A DNA stretch of 64,000 nucleotides from Lumbricus terrestris (Eukaryota > Annelida > Clitellata > Crassiclitellata > Lumbricidae): positions 46,282,253-46,346,252 of the forward strand of contig OX457043.1 of the NCBI GenBank assembly GCA_949752735.1, in the 5' to 3' direction. Of the stretch, positions 24,601 to 34,330 are shown one piece after another (the stretch's first letter is position 1; the number at the start of each line of letters is the position of its first letter). The notes under the pieces were generated by a model, which was not told where the DNA came from, did not search any database, and worked only from the letters and a program-made list of their open reading frames with translations. The position numbers and the translations under genes are program-made.

Positions 24601-25345
24601 AGTGTCATATGCCATATCGTGCCATGCCATACAGTAACACAACACATCATACCCTATCATACCCTATACCATGCCGTAAGGCACCACTGCATACTAAACC
24701 ATGCCATACCATGACACCATACCATACCATATCATACCATACCGCACAACAATACACCATAACAAAACATACCTTAGCAATGTACACCGTACCACACTAT
24801 GCTATAATATAGCATACAATGCCACATTATACCATGGCATACCTTGCCAACCAACAGCATAACCATACCATATATATATATATATATATATCACGCCATG
24901 CCACACCGCACCACACTATACCATGCCATCCCAACCCATACCACACCACACCATGTCATACCATAATTATCTTAGCATATTGCCATGCCACACCTATAGT
25001 ATACCATATCATATATATCATGTCATACCACACCACGCTATTCAGAATAGCATGGTGTAGTGTGGTGTGGTATGACATGGTATATATGATATGGTATAGG
25101 TGTGGCATGGTAATATGCTATGATAATTATGGTATGACATGGTGTGGTGTGGTATGGGCTGGAATAGAATAGCATATTCTATTCCAACCCATACCACACT
25201 ACACCACGCTTACCATAATGATCATAGCATACCACACCATACTCAATACACCATACCATACCTTACCATACAACACCATACCGTACGATACCATATCGTA
25301 TACCATACTATATCGCTTACCATGCCATACACCAGATCACAAATC
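24600..25345. repeat. Degenerate CATACC/ACCAT satellite
   Basis: About 750 bp made of CCATA, CCACA and CATAC words with an irregular 5-bp rhythm. The middle (24931-25205) folds back on itself (separate entry). Confidence 0.85.
24931..25205. repeat. ~230-bp palindrome plus overlapping third arm
   Basis: The left arm 24931-25041 (CCAACCCATACCACACCACA onward) is the near-exact reverse complement of 25051-25162, with the centre at GCTATTCAGAATAGC (25037-25051). A second, shorter palindrome centred on GGAATAGAATAGCATATTCT (25161-25180 region) pairs 25140-25170 with 25175-25205. The segment therefore occurs three times in alternating orientation. Confidence 0.88.
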
Positions 25346-25444
25346 TACCATAGTACGGTACCATATAATGCAGAAGAGGTGCTTCATCAGTTGACACAAT
25401 GACCATCAAACAGTGTGCAGTCCAGAGAACGACAACATCCCATA

Positions 25445-25755
25445 GTAGCCTATATACATAGGCCTCCATATATATATACATACATATATATGCATACATA
25501 CATATATGTGCATACATACATGTACATATATATACATACATATATATGTATACATAATTATATGTACATATGTACATATATACATACATATATACATATA
25601 ATATATACATAATATATATATACAATATTACACATATATACATATTACATACATTATATGCATACATATACATACATATTACATACATATATATATGCAT
25701 ACATACATACATACATACATAGACATACATACATACATACATATATATACATACG
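25445..25755. repeat. ATAC/ATAT microsatellite
   Basis: CATA and TATA units, with the pure CATA block at 25697-25740. Tyr-Ile-His and Met-Tyr-Val frames come from it. Confidence 0.93.
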
Positions 25756-25774
25756 ACGGATCTTATCGGAGTGT

Positions 25775-25965
25775 CTATTGACCTTCCGCTCGAACCACTT
25801 CCGCTACGAAATCCATCACGTGACGTCGTCAGCCAAGAGCAAACAACAAGAACGATGATGCTTCGACTGAATCGTCTGCGCATGCGCGCCGGATAACGGC
25901 TTCCGAATGGAAGGCCCTCAGTGAACGACCCATGAGTTGTTGGTCTTAACAGGTGCGTGCGCTCT
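25775..25965. promoter_or_regulatory. CpG-rich promoter-like cluster (ETS, USF/CRE, NRF1 motifs)
   Basis: Within 120 bp there is CACTTCCGC (ETS-like), CACGTGACGTC (E-box overlapping CRE, 25817-25827) and TGCGCATGCGC (25877-25887, an exact NRF1 site). This combination is typical of TATA-less housekeeping promoters in animals. No convincing coding exon is seen next to it. Confidence 0.3.
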
Positions 25966-26049
25966 TGACTATAAGGGCGCCTGCCCGCCATGGCACGAGA
26001 GGCCACTGTGTAAATTCTAATTGCTCTACATAAATGGCTAATTGCGTGG

Positions 26050-26283
26050 CATCGGATCGCTGACCTGTGCGTGCGTGTGGGTGTGTGTGTGTATATGTGG
26101 GTGCGTGTGGACTAATGATCCTACAATGATCCTTGATGGAGATTGTCGACTTTGAAGTGGCGCTATAAAAAGTGGAAATGGCGAAGCGTTCTTTTGACCA
26201 TTGCGGGAAGTATGTGTGGGTGTGCTTGTTTGTCCCGATGGCTATGCGTGTGTGTGTTTGTGTGAGTGTTTGCATGTCTGTGG

Positions 26284-26314
<31 letters not shown>

Positions 26315-26392
26315 AGTGAGTGTGTGTGTGTGTGTGTTTGCATGTCTGTGGCTCTATGTTTGTGTGTGTGTGTTTGCATGTATGTGGCTCTA

Positions 26393-26427
<35 letters not shown>

Positions 26428-26460
26428 GCATGTCTGTGGCTCTATGTTTGTGTGTGCACG
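26050..26460. repeat. GT microsatellite with ~50-70-bp tandem unit
   Basis: GT runs alternate with TTTGCATGTCTGTGGCTCTA, which recurs near 26270, 26337, 26371 and 26427. Confidence 0.88.
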
Positions 26461-26540
26461 AGTAGATGAAGAACAACAGCTATGATGACTATCAGTTATG
26501 CATTTTTACTAATTAGCTTGTCAATTTTAACTCATTTTTA

Positions 26541-26675
26541 TTTAATAGTTTGCCAATTTTACTCTATTTCCAGTAAGCATTTTCCAGTAAAGTTAGACTG
26601 CTTTTGAGAAATAGGCCTACAATAAAATTGGTAAATTGCTTATTGGAAATAAAATATAATTGGCAAACTATTGAA
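26541..26675. repeat. Inverted repeat (~45-bp arms)
   Basis: Left arm TTTAATAGTTTGCCAATTTT onward (26541-26585) pairs with 26621-26675 (ATTGCTTATTGGAAATAAAA and AATTGGCAAACTATTGAAC). Together they form a hairpin with a ~35-bp loop, possibly a tiny MITE. Confidence 0.65.
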
Positions 26676-27162
26676 CAATTAACCCTTTACCCGTTCATTT
26701 TTAAATTTTAAGCCCGTTTTAGCGGATATTCTCGGAGCAGACGGGTAAAAGATTAACAAGTGCTGTAATATGTCAGACAAATTTCTGCCGAGGGCAACGG
26801 CCTCTGTTGTCATAGGCCCTCGTCAAATCTGGATCCATCCAATGAATAATTTACCAATGTCGTTGTATTTCTTGAAAATGGTTCATCAATTTGGCTACAG
26901 CCCACACAATAATTTTCTCGTCAACAACTTAGAAAATTTGACTTCGTACCAGTAAACAGTTTGCAAGTATAACTTTAGCCTACTTCTCACTAACATGAGT
27001 CAAATCCCTTCGATTCAACAACGACCTGCAGTGTAGCGCTCTCGACTTTTTAATTTCTGTTTGGCATAACATCGAATGTTTTTTGTTTTCATCACGTTTC
27101 TCTTGCCAATCTGAAATCGGTGTTAGCAATTCATCCCATCGAAATCGATTGAAAAGCATAGA
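26676..27162. other. AT-rich left flank of the LTR element
   Basis: No gene signal. The 3'-LTR Gag reading frame runs into this flank as far as 26980. Confidence 0.5.
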
Positions 27163-27912
27163 TATATATGTAACGACCGCCCCCACCGTCATCCCCGGAG
27201 TCGCCAATTCTGGATCATCGTACGGCAAGGAGGCCGCGTGCTGTTGTGGGTCATGGTCATGGTCCTGAGATATGGATCGAGGATAAGAGGAGGGGACTCT
27301 CGGGTTCAAATCCAACCGATGGAATGATTGCCAACCATCTCGGCTGCCAAGCTCTCTATATGAGATTGGATCCTTGTGGGCCAGACGCTCACTTCTGCGC
27401 AGCGTGCCCAGGTGGGTGAAATCTTTAGGCCTAGCGCCTGAAGACTCTGCCAGTCTGATGGTCGACTGGTGAGGCACGTCCGCCATGATGGAAGCGGGGG
27501 ACCTCAGTCCCGGGTTCAAACCCACAACAGATCTTGGGACCGGCGATTCCTCGAGCCGCTCTAAGCGTGTCACAACCTCCGTTAGCACTTCTCTAACATT
27601 AGAGTACACGGCCGAAATTTCCTCCCTTACATCTGACCTTACGGTAGAGATTTCTTCTGTGATATTTGATTGTATTGCGGAGATTTCTTCTGTGACATTT
27701 GATTGCACTACAGAGATCGCCTCTTGTGTTTCCCTAGCGTGTGACTGCATCGCTTCTTGTGCTTCTCGGGCATGTGACTGCATCGCTTCTTGTGTGTCTC
27801 TAGCATTAGTCTGCATTGATGAGTGCATAGATGTTATAGCCTCCATCACTACCTCCAATGATGAGGGAGGCCTAGACGGCTGTGAAGGTGTTACAGGTCT
27901 ACTTTCTTCCAT
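26980..27912 (-). pseudogene. LTR-encoded Gag N-terminus running into flanking DNA
   Basis: The 3' LTR repeats the Gag ATG and its first 248 codons. With no internal region downstream, the frame continues for 62 codons into flanking DNA before stopping (310 residues total). If the 3' LTR promoter fires, a truncated Gag with the N-terminal coiled coil, but without capsid or zinc knuckles, could be made. This is a consequence of LTR duplication, not a separate gene. Confidence 0.6.
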
Positions 27913-29349
27913 GGCGCAATATGAATTAGGTCTACAGGTAATTCTATCACTATCAGTGAACAAAGTCAGTAATTTCAGTAATGTTTCTTATTATAGTCCA
28001 TCAATTGAATCCTCAATCAACAACAACCACATTCAAAGTAATCAATCAATTACGTAACCAACTTCGATTACACTCAATGCAAACAATAAACAAAGTCAGA
28101 TATTTTAACTAATAGCTTCTTGTTATGTTCAAAGACATTCAATGCAAACACACTTGGACCGGAGTAAAGCTAAGCTAGTCCCCGATTTACTTTCAAGTCC
28201 CTCGGCCAATTTAAAAGTAGCCCAAAGTTAAAGAACCGATCACCCTAAAACCCATCCACTCGTACCTCATGTCCAGATAAAGAGAGTCCATCGTGACATG
28301 GCGCGAAGAACGGCGTTGACATGTTCTTCTCCAGGATCTGGCCCGATGATGAAGCCCGAGTGCGAATCTTGCCGACGAGAATCAGCCGCAATGATCCATC
28401 ACTTCAGTCTTGTTCGTTCAAAGTTCTGACCGTTTTCGTCTTATATACCTATACTTTATATTAACTATAAAACATCTTGTTCTTTCTTGAGTTCCGACCG
28501 CGTCCACTTTAAACAAGAGACATCTTCTTCCTTCAACGTTCTGGCTGCATCTGACTTAAACACGAATACGTCTTCTCTCCTCAAAGTTCCGAACGAGTCT
28601 GACTTAACACGAAAACGTCTCTTCTCCGTCGAAAACGTCTTCTGCCTTCAACACGACTTCTACCTGCAAAGTTCTGACCGCACCTCTACGTCTCACCTCT
28701 TCCACGTCTCTGCGTGTTCTGCCCTCAGTGTTCCACGGAGGTGATTCACACCAACACACAAGCCCCGGATGAAACTAAACTGCGCAGTTTCCCAGCTAGC
28801 CTTCGGCGCATAGACTCAGCTTCAATTTCCGCACACGTGACCCTCCCTCTCCCTTCGAGGCGTCAATCTAACGTCGCAATTTCGACACGTGCGAGTGTCG
28901 TGTGACAGAGTCTTTGTATCCTTCTCTTTACCTCTCTCCTATCTCATGTCCGTCTGGCCGAATTGCACTCACTCTCCATCAGGCATCGGTACGTGGGCGG
29001 ATTGTCCTTTTCCGTCCGTCTATCTTACCCCTCTCTTATCTGCCTGAATGTATCGCTTTGACACATTGCATCATGCCGCTTGGTCGTCCGAAAATATCGC
29101 TGATGGCAGTCATTCAACTTCACCTCCTCCGTTTTGCTACAGCTCCCAGCTGCAGAGCGAGACGGGGAAGTTTATACAGCGAACGATTGCCAAAAACATC
29201 GACTGCGATTGTCGGTCGTTGAGATTCGTGTCAGACACGATATCAGAAATAAAATAATATTACCCGAGAACAGGCGCTCTATAAATGAAAAGATGGCGGA
29301 TCCAAAATGGCGACCAGAAATTATAACCCAAATTATATGCCGCGTTACA
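27169..29349 (-). repeat. 3' LTR (2181 bp)
   Basis: Same length as the 5' LTR. By eye it differs at about 27174 (A/C), 27213 (T/C), 28854 (C/T) and 29065 (A/T). It carries its own copy of the TATA box (28447-28440) and of the Gag start codon (27912). Confidence 0.92.
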
Positions 29350-29368
29350 CTATTCACCCCCCACCTTT
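29350..29368 (-). promoter_or_regulatory. Polypurine tract
   Basis: AAAGGTGGGGGGTGAATAG directly abuts the 3' LTR on the minus strand, the place where plus-strand DNA synthesis primes in LTR elements. Confidence 0.65.
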
Positions 29369-30452
29369 ATTTCGGAATTTATTTAATTGGACGAATATAT
29401 TCTGAATTGCGAAAATAAGGCCGTACTCTGGTCTGTACATCACGAGTTCAAAATTATATGCAAAGAACAAAATTAAGCACTGAACGGTCATCGCTGATCA
29501 CGCTTCAGCGCTCAAAAGTCATTACAAGCGAAGGAAATAGAAGAATTAATATGGTAGTTATATAGCCAGTCGTTGTTTTTCAAGAGTTCCGTCAAAATTT
29601 ATCAACATTTATGTCCTTACAGGCTACTTTCAGTTCAGTCATACACTAGCGATTGTATGGTCAACGGGGACTCAAGCCACAGACAGAAATATAATTCGAT
29701 CACATACATGTAGATCATTAACGTTACCGCTAAGCTATTTCATACCATGGCGTCCATATTATCACGAGACTCTTCCAGGCATCAGTTGTGTATCCAGGCC
29801 ATATTATGGCATACTAGCAACTTACCAAGTCTAACCACCGCGTCGCTAAAGGCCACATTTACCCAAGACCCATAAGCTTATCACGATAGTATCAGGTCTA
29901 CCTTTAAAGACATACCATACAGTGTAACCTAGGTCTCTGCTTAGCTCATATTATTATAACTCTGTCTGTCGACTATCACCACGGTCTACCTCAAAGAAAC
30001 CAGCTTAAAACTTCAACCTAGTAGTTAATAGGCCTACCTATCCTCAAGACAGGTCATTACTTAATTAAAATATGCCACTTTAGTTAATCTATCCTCATGT
30101 CAGTTTATTATTTATATAGCGCAATGACAGTCCTTATTATGTCTATATACGGCAAGGCTATAGTAAAATTGTCCATATGCAATGCAATCCTTATGCGTTT
30201 CAATACAAAAATTAATACACAATACAGCACACTAATGAATACGAATACAATACGAATATGAATCACCATTTATGCATTCCTTGGCAAGCATCATATTACG
30301 CACAATACAGTTGTTATACTGTACATGAACATGAGAATTCTTCACATGTAAAATAAAATATTTTCATCAAAATCAAAATAAATCAGTGTTAAACAGGCAG
30401 CTTCCTGTCATTTTTCAACCGGCCGTAATTAAACGGTCTTTAAGTACAGAGG
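29369..30452. other. Internal untranslated region of the LTR element
   Basis: About 1.1 kb of AT-rich sequence between the Gag stop and the polypurine tract. No frame over about 60 codons on the minus strand and no trace of protease, RT or integrase motifs. Pol occupies this interval in autonomous relatives. Confidence 0.7.
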
Positions 30453-33400
30453 TTACCCGGCTAACGTCAAGTTCTCAGGCGGACGAGTTCCAGAAGGTTC
30501 ATTCAGCGATCTCCAGTTTTGGTTTTCGGAAGACCCGTTGCGGAGGGGGCATCCGCGTAAAAGATGGAAGCGGCTGTCACAGTAGAAGCAGCGGCGCTCC
30601 TCTCCTGGCGAGTTCCGGCCATCGTCTCGCCTCCTCGTCTGATTCCATCCGTTTCCTTGGTTCCCGCTCGGCGCTGGAGCGGAACTCCGTACAGCGTTCA
30701 CACGACCGACGATCGGGTTGCCCGGAGTATCGCTCCCGGGTTGTCCCTGGTTGTCGTTCCGGGCAGCCTGCTGCTGTCGGAATGGACAGTCGCGCGCGAT
30801 GTGGTTCGTTGCGGAACATTCGAAGCATCTCCGCGCAAATCGTCCAGCTTCCGGTTCCGCCGCCTGTCGGTACCTGCACGTAGAACTCAAATGTCCGAGC
30901 CGATGACAAAGGAAACACCGTGGAGTTCCCCGTACGTTTCCTCCATTGTTATTCGACCATTCGTTTCTGGTTGACTCGTTCTGACCCCTCCATGGCTCGC
31001 GATTGTCGTATCTGGGTTGTGGCGCCAACGATGGTTGTCGCTCCTTCTTCTGCAGTTGTTCTACTTGCCTCTTCACTTGCTCCAACTGTCGTTCCAGATC
31101 TTTCACTTTCGAATCCTCTTCTTTAATCGCATTGATTCGCCCCTGTCGTCGTTCGTGCTGTTCGTGGCCGCCGGCTTCTGCTTTTTGATACCCGTCTGGT
31201 CGCATCGCTACCTTGTAGGCTTCATCGAGGGATTTCGGTTCTCGCTCCCTTATCTTCAGAGCAAGAATTCGATCCCTCAAGGCATCCAAGAATGCCCGAA
31301 CGGCAATTGCTTCGCTGTGGACAGTCGAGGAGCCCGGATACGCTCGTGACGTCAACCGGCGGATGTCATCCACCACCGATCCCATATCTTCATCAGGCTT
31401 CTGTTTCCTGGTACTCAGTTGTGTCTGGAACAAGGCCTGTTGTTCCGCATACCCATATCTCTCTCGCAGTCGCTGGACCAGCGCCGTCCAGGTGTCCAAA
31501 CTGTCTGCGTTTGTCTCACTTAGCAAGTTCGTTGCTGGTTCGACCAAAGCGACAACAAGTTGGTTTAGCTTTTCCTCCTCAGACCAGCCGTTGTTTTTTG
31601 CACAAACGGAGAATCTGCGAAGAAAGATTTCGACATCGGTCTTCCCGCTGTACGAACCGAGTTTTAGCCATTGCTTTGGCTTTGGAGGAGACGCCGATGA
31701 CGGTTTCACCTCGCCAACTTTAGGTGTTGCAGACGCGGTCGGTTCAGGCTCCTTCGCGGTTCCACCCAAGCTGGTAGACGGTAATTCCAGGTCGCCGGTC
31801 GTTTGTGTCGCGACGGTGGTCATCGGGACGGTTCGGAATAGGCCAACCGAAACATTGGAAGACGCAGGTGTTTTATCGACGCCAGTTGTTTCAATCCTCA
31901 CCGGAAGTGTCGGCTTCAGTAGTGATGAACGAGGCGGTTCGATGCCACGGCCGAATCCGAAACTCTGCGCACCGAGGCAGGAGCTCATTCTCGCCGATTC
32001 CACGATGGGTGGCCACCGGGGAAAGATGTCGTCGCTTGGTCGAAGCGGGTCAGGACAGCGGAGCGGGTCGAGCCAAACCCGGTTGTCGCTGTGTTCGTAG
32101 AACGCGCTCGGAGCGTAGTTCGGAGCAGGAGGCATCCTCGATACGTGTGGATTGTCGAGGCGGACACTCGGCTGCATCCTGTCGATCGTCGCCATCGCTG
32201 TTGGTCCAAGATGAAGGTCGGGTCGAGCGTAGTTACGACCAACCATGGTCGAAGTCGTTCTGCCGTCGAAAGCGCTGTCGGGCATTGAGGTCGGCATTCC
32301 CGACGTTGCTTGCCGAATGTCGACCGGGTTCATCGCTGTTTCTGCTCTTTGTCGACCGACGTCTGCGAGCGACGCTTGCATCCTCCATTGCGGATTAGGC
32401 CGAGGATATTCGACATGAGGAAGCGACGAAAAGGCCAAAGGAACTGGATTAGCCTTATCACCCCCCTCCCGTGGCAATTGATTGGCGATCGGTTTACTTA
32501 TTTCTAAGTCCCTAAACTCCGGTTGCAGTGCTGTTTGCATTCTGTTATCAATTATTTTAACAGTTTTAGGTCTAGCTTCCATCATCCTGCTGATTTCAAT
32601 GTCCACACTACCTTCATCAGACATAATTTCCACATTATCAGCAAATTCCCTTTCCTTCCTTCGTTCAAAAGATATTGCCATTTCTCCTCTCCTAGCATAG
32701 TCAGTTGCCTCTTCTGACCTATTTTCACCAAAATCCCTAGAACCAATTTGTACCAGTACCCCACTTCTGGTACCAATTGTAACGCCCGCCCCCACCGTCA
32801 TCCCCGGAGTCGCCAATTCCGGATCATCGTACGGCAAGGAGGCCGCGTGCTGTTGTGGGTCATGGTCATGGTCCTGAGATATGGATCGAGGATAAGAGGA
32901 GGGGACTCTCGGGTTCAAATCCAACCGATGGAATGATTGCCAACCATCTCGGCTGCCAAGCTCTCTATATGAGATTGGATCCTTGTGGGCCAGACGCTCA
33001 CTTCTGCGCAGCGTGCCCAGGTGGGTGAAATCTTTAGGCCTAGCGCCTGAAGACTCTGCCAGTCTGATGGTCGACTGGTGAGGCACGTCCGCCATGATGG
33101 AAGCGGGGGACCTCAGTCCCGGGTTCAAACCCACAACAGATCTTGGGACCGGCGATTCCTCGAGCCGCTCTAAGCGTGTCACAACCTCCGTTAGCACTTC
33201 TCTAACATTAGAGTACACGGCCGAAATTTCCTCCCTTACATCTGACCTTACGGTAGAGATTTCTTCTGTGATATTTGATTGTATTGCGGAGATTTCTTCT
33301 GTGACATTTGATTGCACTACAGAGATCGCCTCTTGTGTTTCCCTAGCGTGTGACTGCATCGCTTCTTGTGCTTCTCGGGCATGTGACTGCATCGCTTCTT

Positions 33401-33521
33401 GTGTGTCTCTAGCATTAGTCTGCATTGATGAGTGCATAGATGTTATAGCCTCCATCACTACCTCCAATGATGAGGGAGGCCTAGACGGCTGTGAAGGTGT
33501 TACAGGTCTACTTTCTTCCAT
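30453..33521 (-). CDS. gag: Gag polyprotein of the LTR retrotransposon
   Basis: About 1022 residues, uninterrupted. The ATG at 33521 sits in a strong context (GCCATGG); the frame is open a further 17 codons upstream without an ATG. Residues 1-248 are encoded inside the 5' LTR, with a coiled-coil-like repeat (MQSHARE and SNVTEEIS units) at about 40-115. The frame crosses the LTR end and PBS in phase. A Pro/Ser-rich linker leads to a Ty3/gypsy-type Gag capsid region at about 618-785 (WLKLGSYSGKTDVEIF, then FLDALRDRILALKIRE). A second coiled coil follows at about 800-828. Three CCHC zinc knuckles with exact CX2CX4HX4C spacing lie at about 869-882, 899-912 and 978-991. It would form virus-like particles and bind element RNA. 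The length is unusually large for Gag and there is no downstream pol frame. Confidence 0.9.
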   Translation of the reverse strand: MEESRPVTPSQPSRPPSSLEVVMEAITSMHSSMQTNARDTQEAMQSHAREAQEAMQSHARETQEAISVVQSNVTEEISAIQSNITEEISTVRSDVREEISAVYSNVREVLTEVVTRLERLEESPVPRSVVGLNPGLRSPASIMADVPHQSTIRLAESSGARPKDFTHLGTLRRSERLAHKDPISYRELGSRDGWQSFHRLDLNPRVPSSYPRSISQDHDHDPQQHAASLPYDDPELATPGMTVGAGVTIGTRSGVLVQIGSRDFGENRSEEATDYARRGEMAISFERRKEREFADNVEIMSDEGSVDIEISRMMEARPKTVKIIDNRMQTALQPEFRDLEISKPIANQLPREGGDKANPVPLAFSSLPHVEYPRPNPQWRMQASLADVGRQRAETAMNPVDIRQATSGMPTSMPDSAFDGRTTSTMVGRNYARPDLHLGPTAMATIDRMQPSVRLDNPHVSRMPPAPNYAPSAFYEHSDNRVWLDPLRCPDPLRPSDDIFPRWPPIVESARMSSCLGAQSFGFGRGIEPPRSSLLKPTLPVRIETTGVDKTPASSNVSVGLFRTVPMTTVATQTTGDLELPSTSLGGTAKEPEPTASATPKVGEVKPSSASPPKPKQWLKLGSYSGKTDVEIFLRRFSVCAKNNGWSEEEKLNQLVVALVEPATNLLSETNADSLDTWTALVQRLRERYGYAEQQALFQTQLSTRKQKPDEDMGSVVDDIRRLTSRAYPGSSTVHSEAIAVRAFLDALRDRILALKIREREPKSLDEAYKVAMRPDGYQKAEAGGHEQHERRQGRINAIKEEDSKVKDLERQLEQVKRQVEQLQKKERQPSLAPQPRYDNREPWRGQNESTRNEWSNNNGGNVRGTPRCFLCHRLGHLSSTCRYRQAAEPEAGRFARRCFECSATNHIARDCPFRQQQAARNDNQGQPGSDTPGNPIVGRVNAVRSSAPAPSGNQGNGWNQTRRRDDGRNSPGEERRCFYCDSRFHLLRGCPLRNGSSENQNWRSLNEPSGTRPPENLTLAG
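32758..32775 (-). promoter_or_regulatory. Primer-binding site
   Basis: TGGTACCAGAAGTGGGGT begins 2 nt after the 5' LTR end and starts with TGG, as expected for a site complementary to a tRNA CCA end. From memory it resembles the 3' end of a tRNA-Leu (about 15 of 18 positions), so leucine tRNA priming is plausible. The site lies in frame within the Gag ORF. Confidence 0.7.
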
Positions 33522-34027
33522 GGCGCAATATGAATTAGGTCTACAGGTAATTCTATCACTATCAGTGAACAAAGTCAGTAATTTCAGTAATGTTTCTTAT
33601 TATAGTCCATCAATTGAATCCTCAATCAACAACAACCACATTCAAAGTAATCAATCAATTACGTAACCAACTTCGATTACACTCAATGCAAACAATAAAC
33701 AAAGTCAGATATTTTAACTAATAGCTTCTTGTTATGTTCAAAGACATTCAATGCAAACACACTTGGACCGGAGTAAAGCTAAGCTAGTCCCCGATTTACT
33801 TTCAAGTCCCTCGGCCAATTTAAAAGTAGCCCAAAGTTAAAGAACCGATCACCCTAAAACCCATCCACTCGTACCTCATGTCCAGATAAAGAGAGTCCAT
33901 CGTGACATGGCGCGAAGAACGGCGTTGACATGTTCTTCTCCAGGATCTGGCCCGATGATGAAGCCCGAGTGCGAATCTTGCCGACGAGAATCAGCCGCAA
34001 TGATCCATCACTTCAGTCTTGTTCGTT

Positions 34028-34330
34028 CAAAGTTCTGACCGTTTTCGTCTTATATACCTATACTTTATATTAACTATAAAACATCTTGTTCTTTCTTGAG
34101 TTCCGACCGCGTCCACTTTAAACAAGAGACATCTTCTTCCTTCAACGTTCTGGCTGCATCTGACTTAAACACGAATACGTCTTCTCTCCTCAAAGTTCCG
34201 AACGAGTCTGACTTAACACGAAAACGTCTCTTCTCCGTCGAAAACGTCTTCTGCCTTCAACACGACTTCTACCTGCAAAGTTCTGACCGCACCTCTACGT
34301 CTCACCTCTTCCACGTCTCTGCGTGTTCTG
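34028..34330 (-). repeat. U3 enhancer-like imperfect tandem repeats
   Basis: Five cores resembling AAAGTTCTGACCG or GAGTTCCGACCG, separated by ACGTCTTCT-type spacers at 45-90-bp spacing. An identical cluster is in the other LTR (28419-28721). Repeats in U3 just upstream of a TATA box are a common enhancer arrangement in LTR elements. The regulatory role is inference. Confidence 0.5.
34049..34056 (-). promoter_or_regulatory. TATA box of the 5' LTR
   Basis: TATATAAG on the minus strand, about 535 bp upstream of the Gag ATG and just downstream of the U3 repeat cluster. It is the only strong TATA-like element seen in a suitable LTR position. The transcription start is inferred, not shown. Confidence 0.5.

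Noticed and set aside
24600..25345. CCATACC-like satellite considered as an interstitial telomere
   Set aside because: The repeat is not TTAGGG-type and its rhythm is irregular.
25317..26006. 229-codon minus ORF overlapping the promoter-like cluster
   Set aside because: Its middle is the ATAC microsatellite. The N-terminal ~90 codons are protein-like, but there is no motif or splice site to support them.
27485..28057. 190-codon plus-strand ORF, repeated identically at 33094-33666
   Set aside because: It is exactly antisense to the LTR-encoded Gag N-terminus. Its openness follows from the repeated Gag codon pattern, and its duplication from the LTRs.
28487..29257. Several 60-106-codon plus ORFs duplicated at 34096-34866
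   Set aside because: They lie in LTR U3, are duplicated only because the LTRs are, and have no recognisable domain.
31363..32398. 245- and 197-codon plus-strand ORFs
   Set aside because: Antisense shadows of Gag with no motif of their own.
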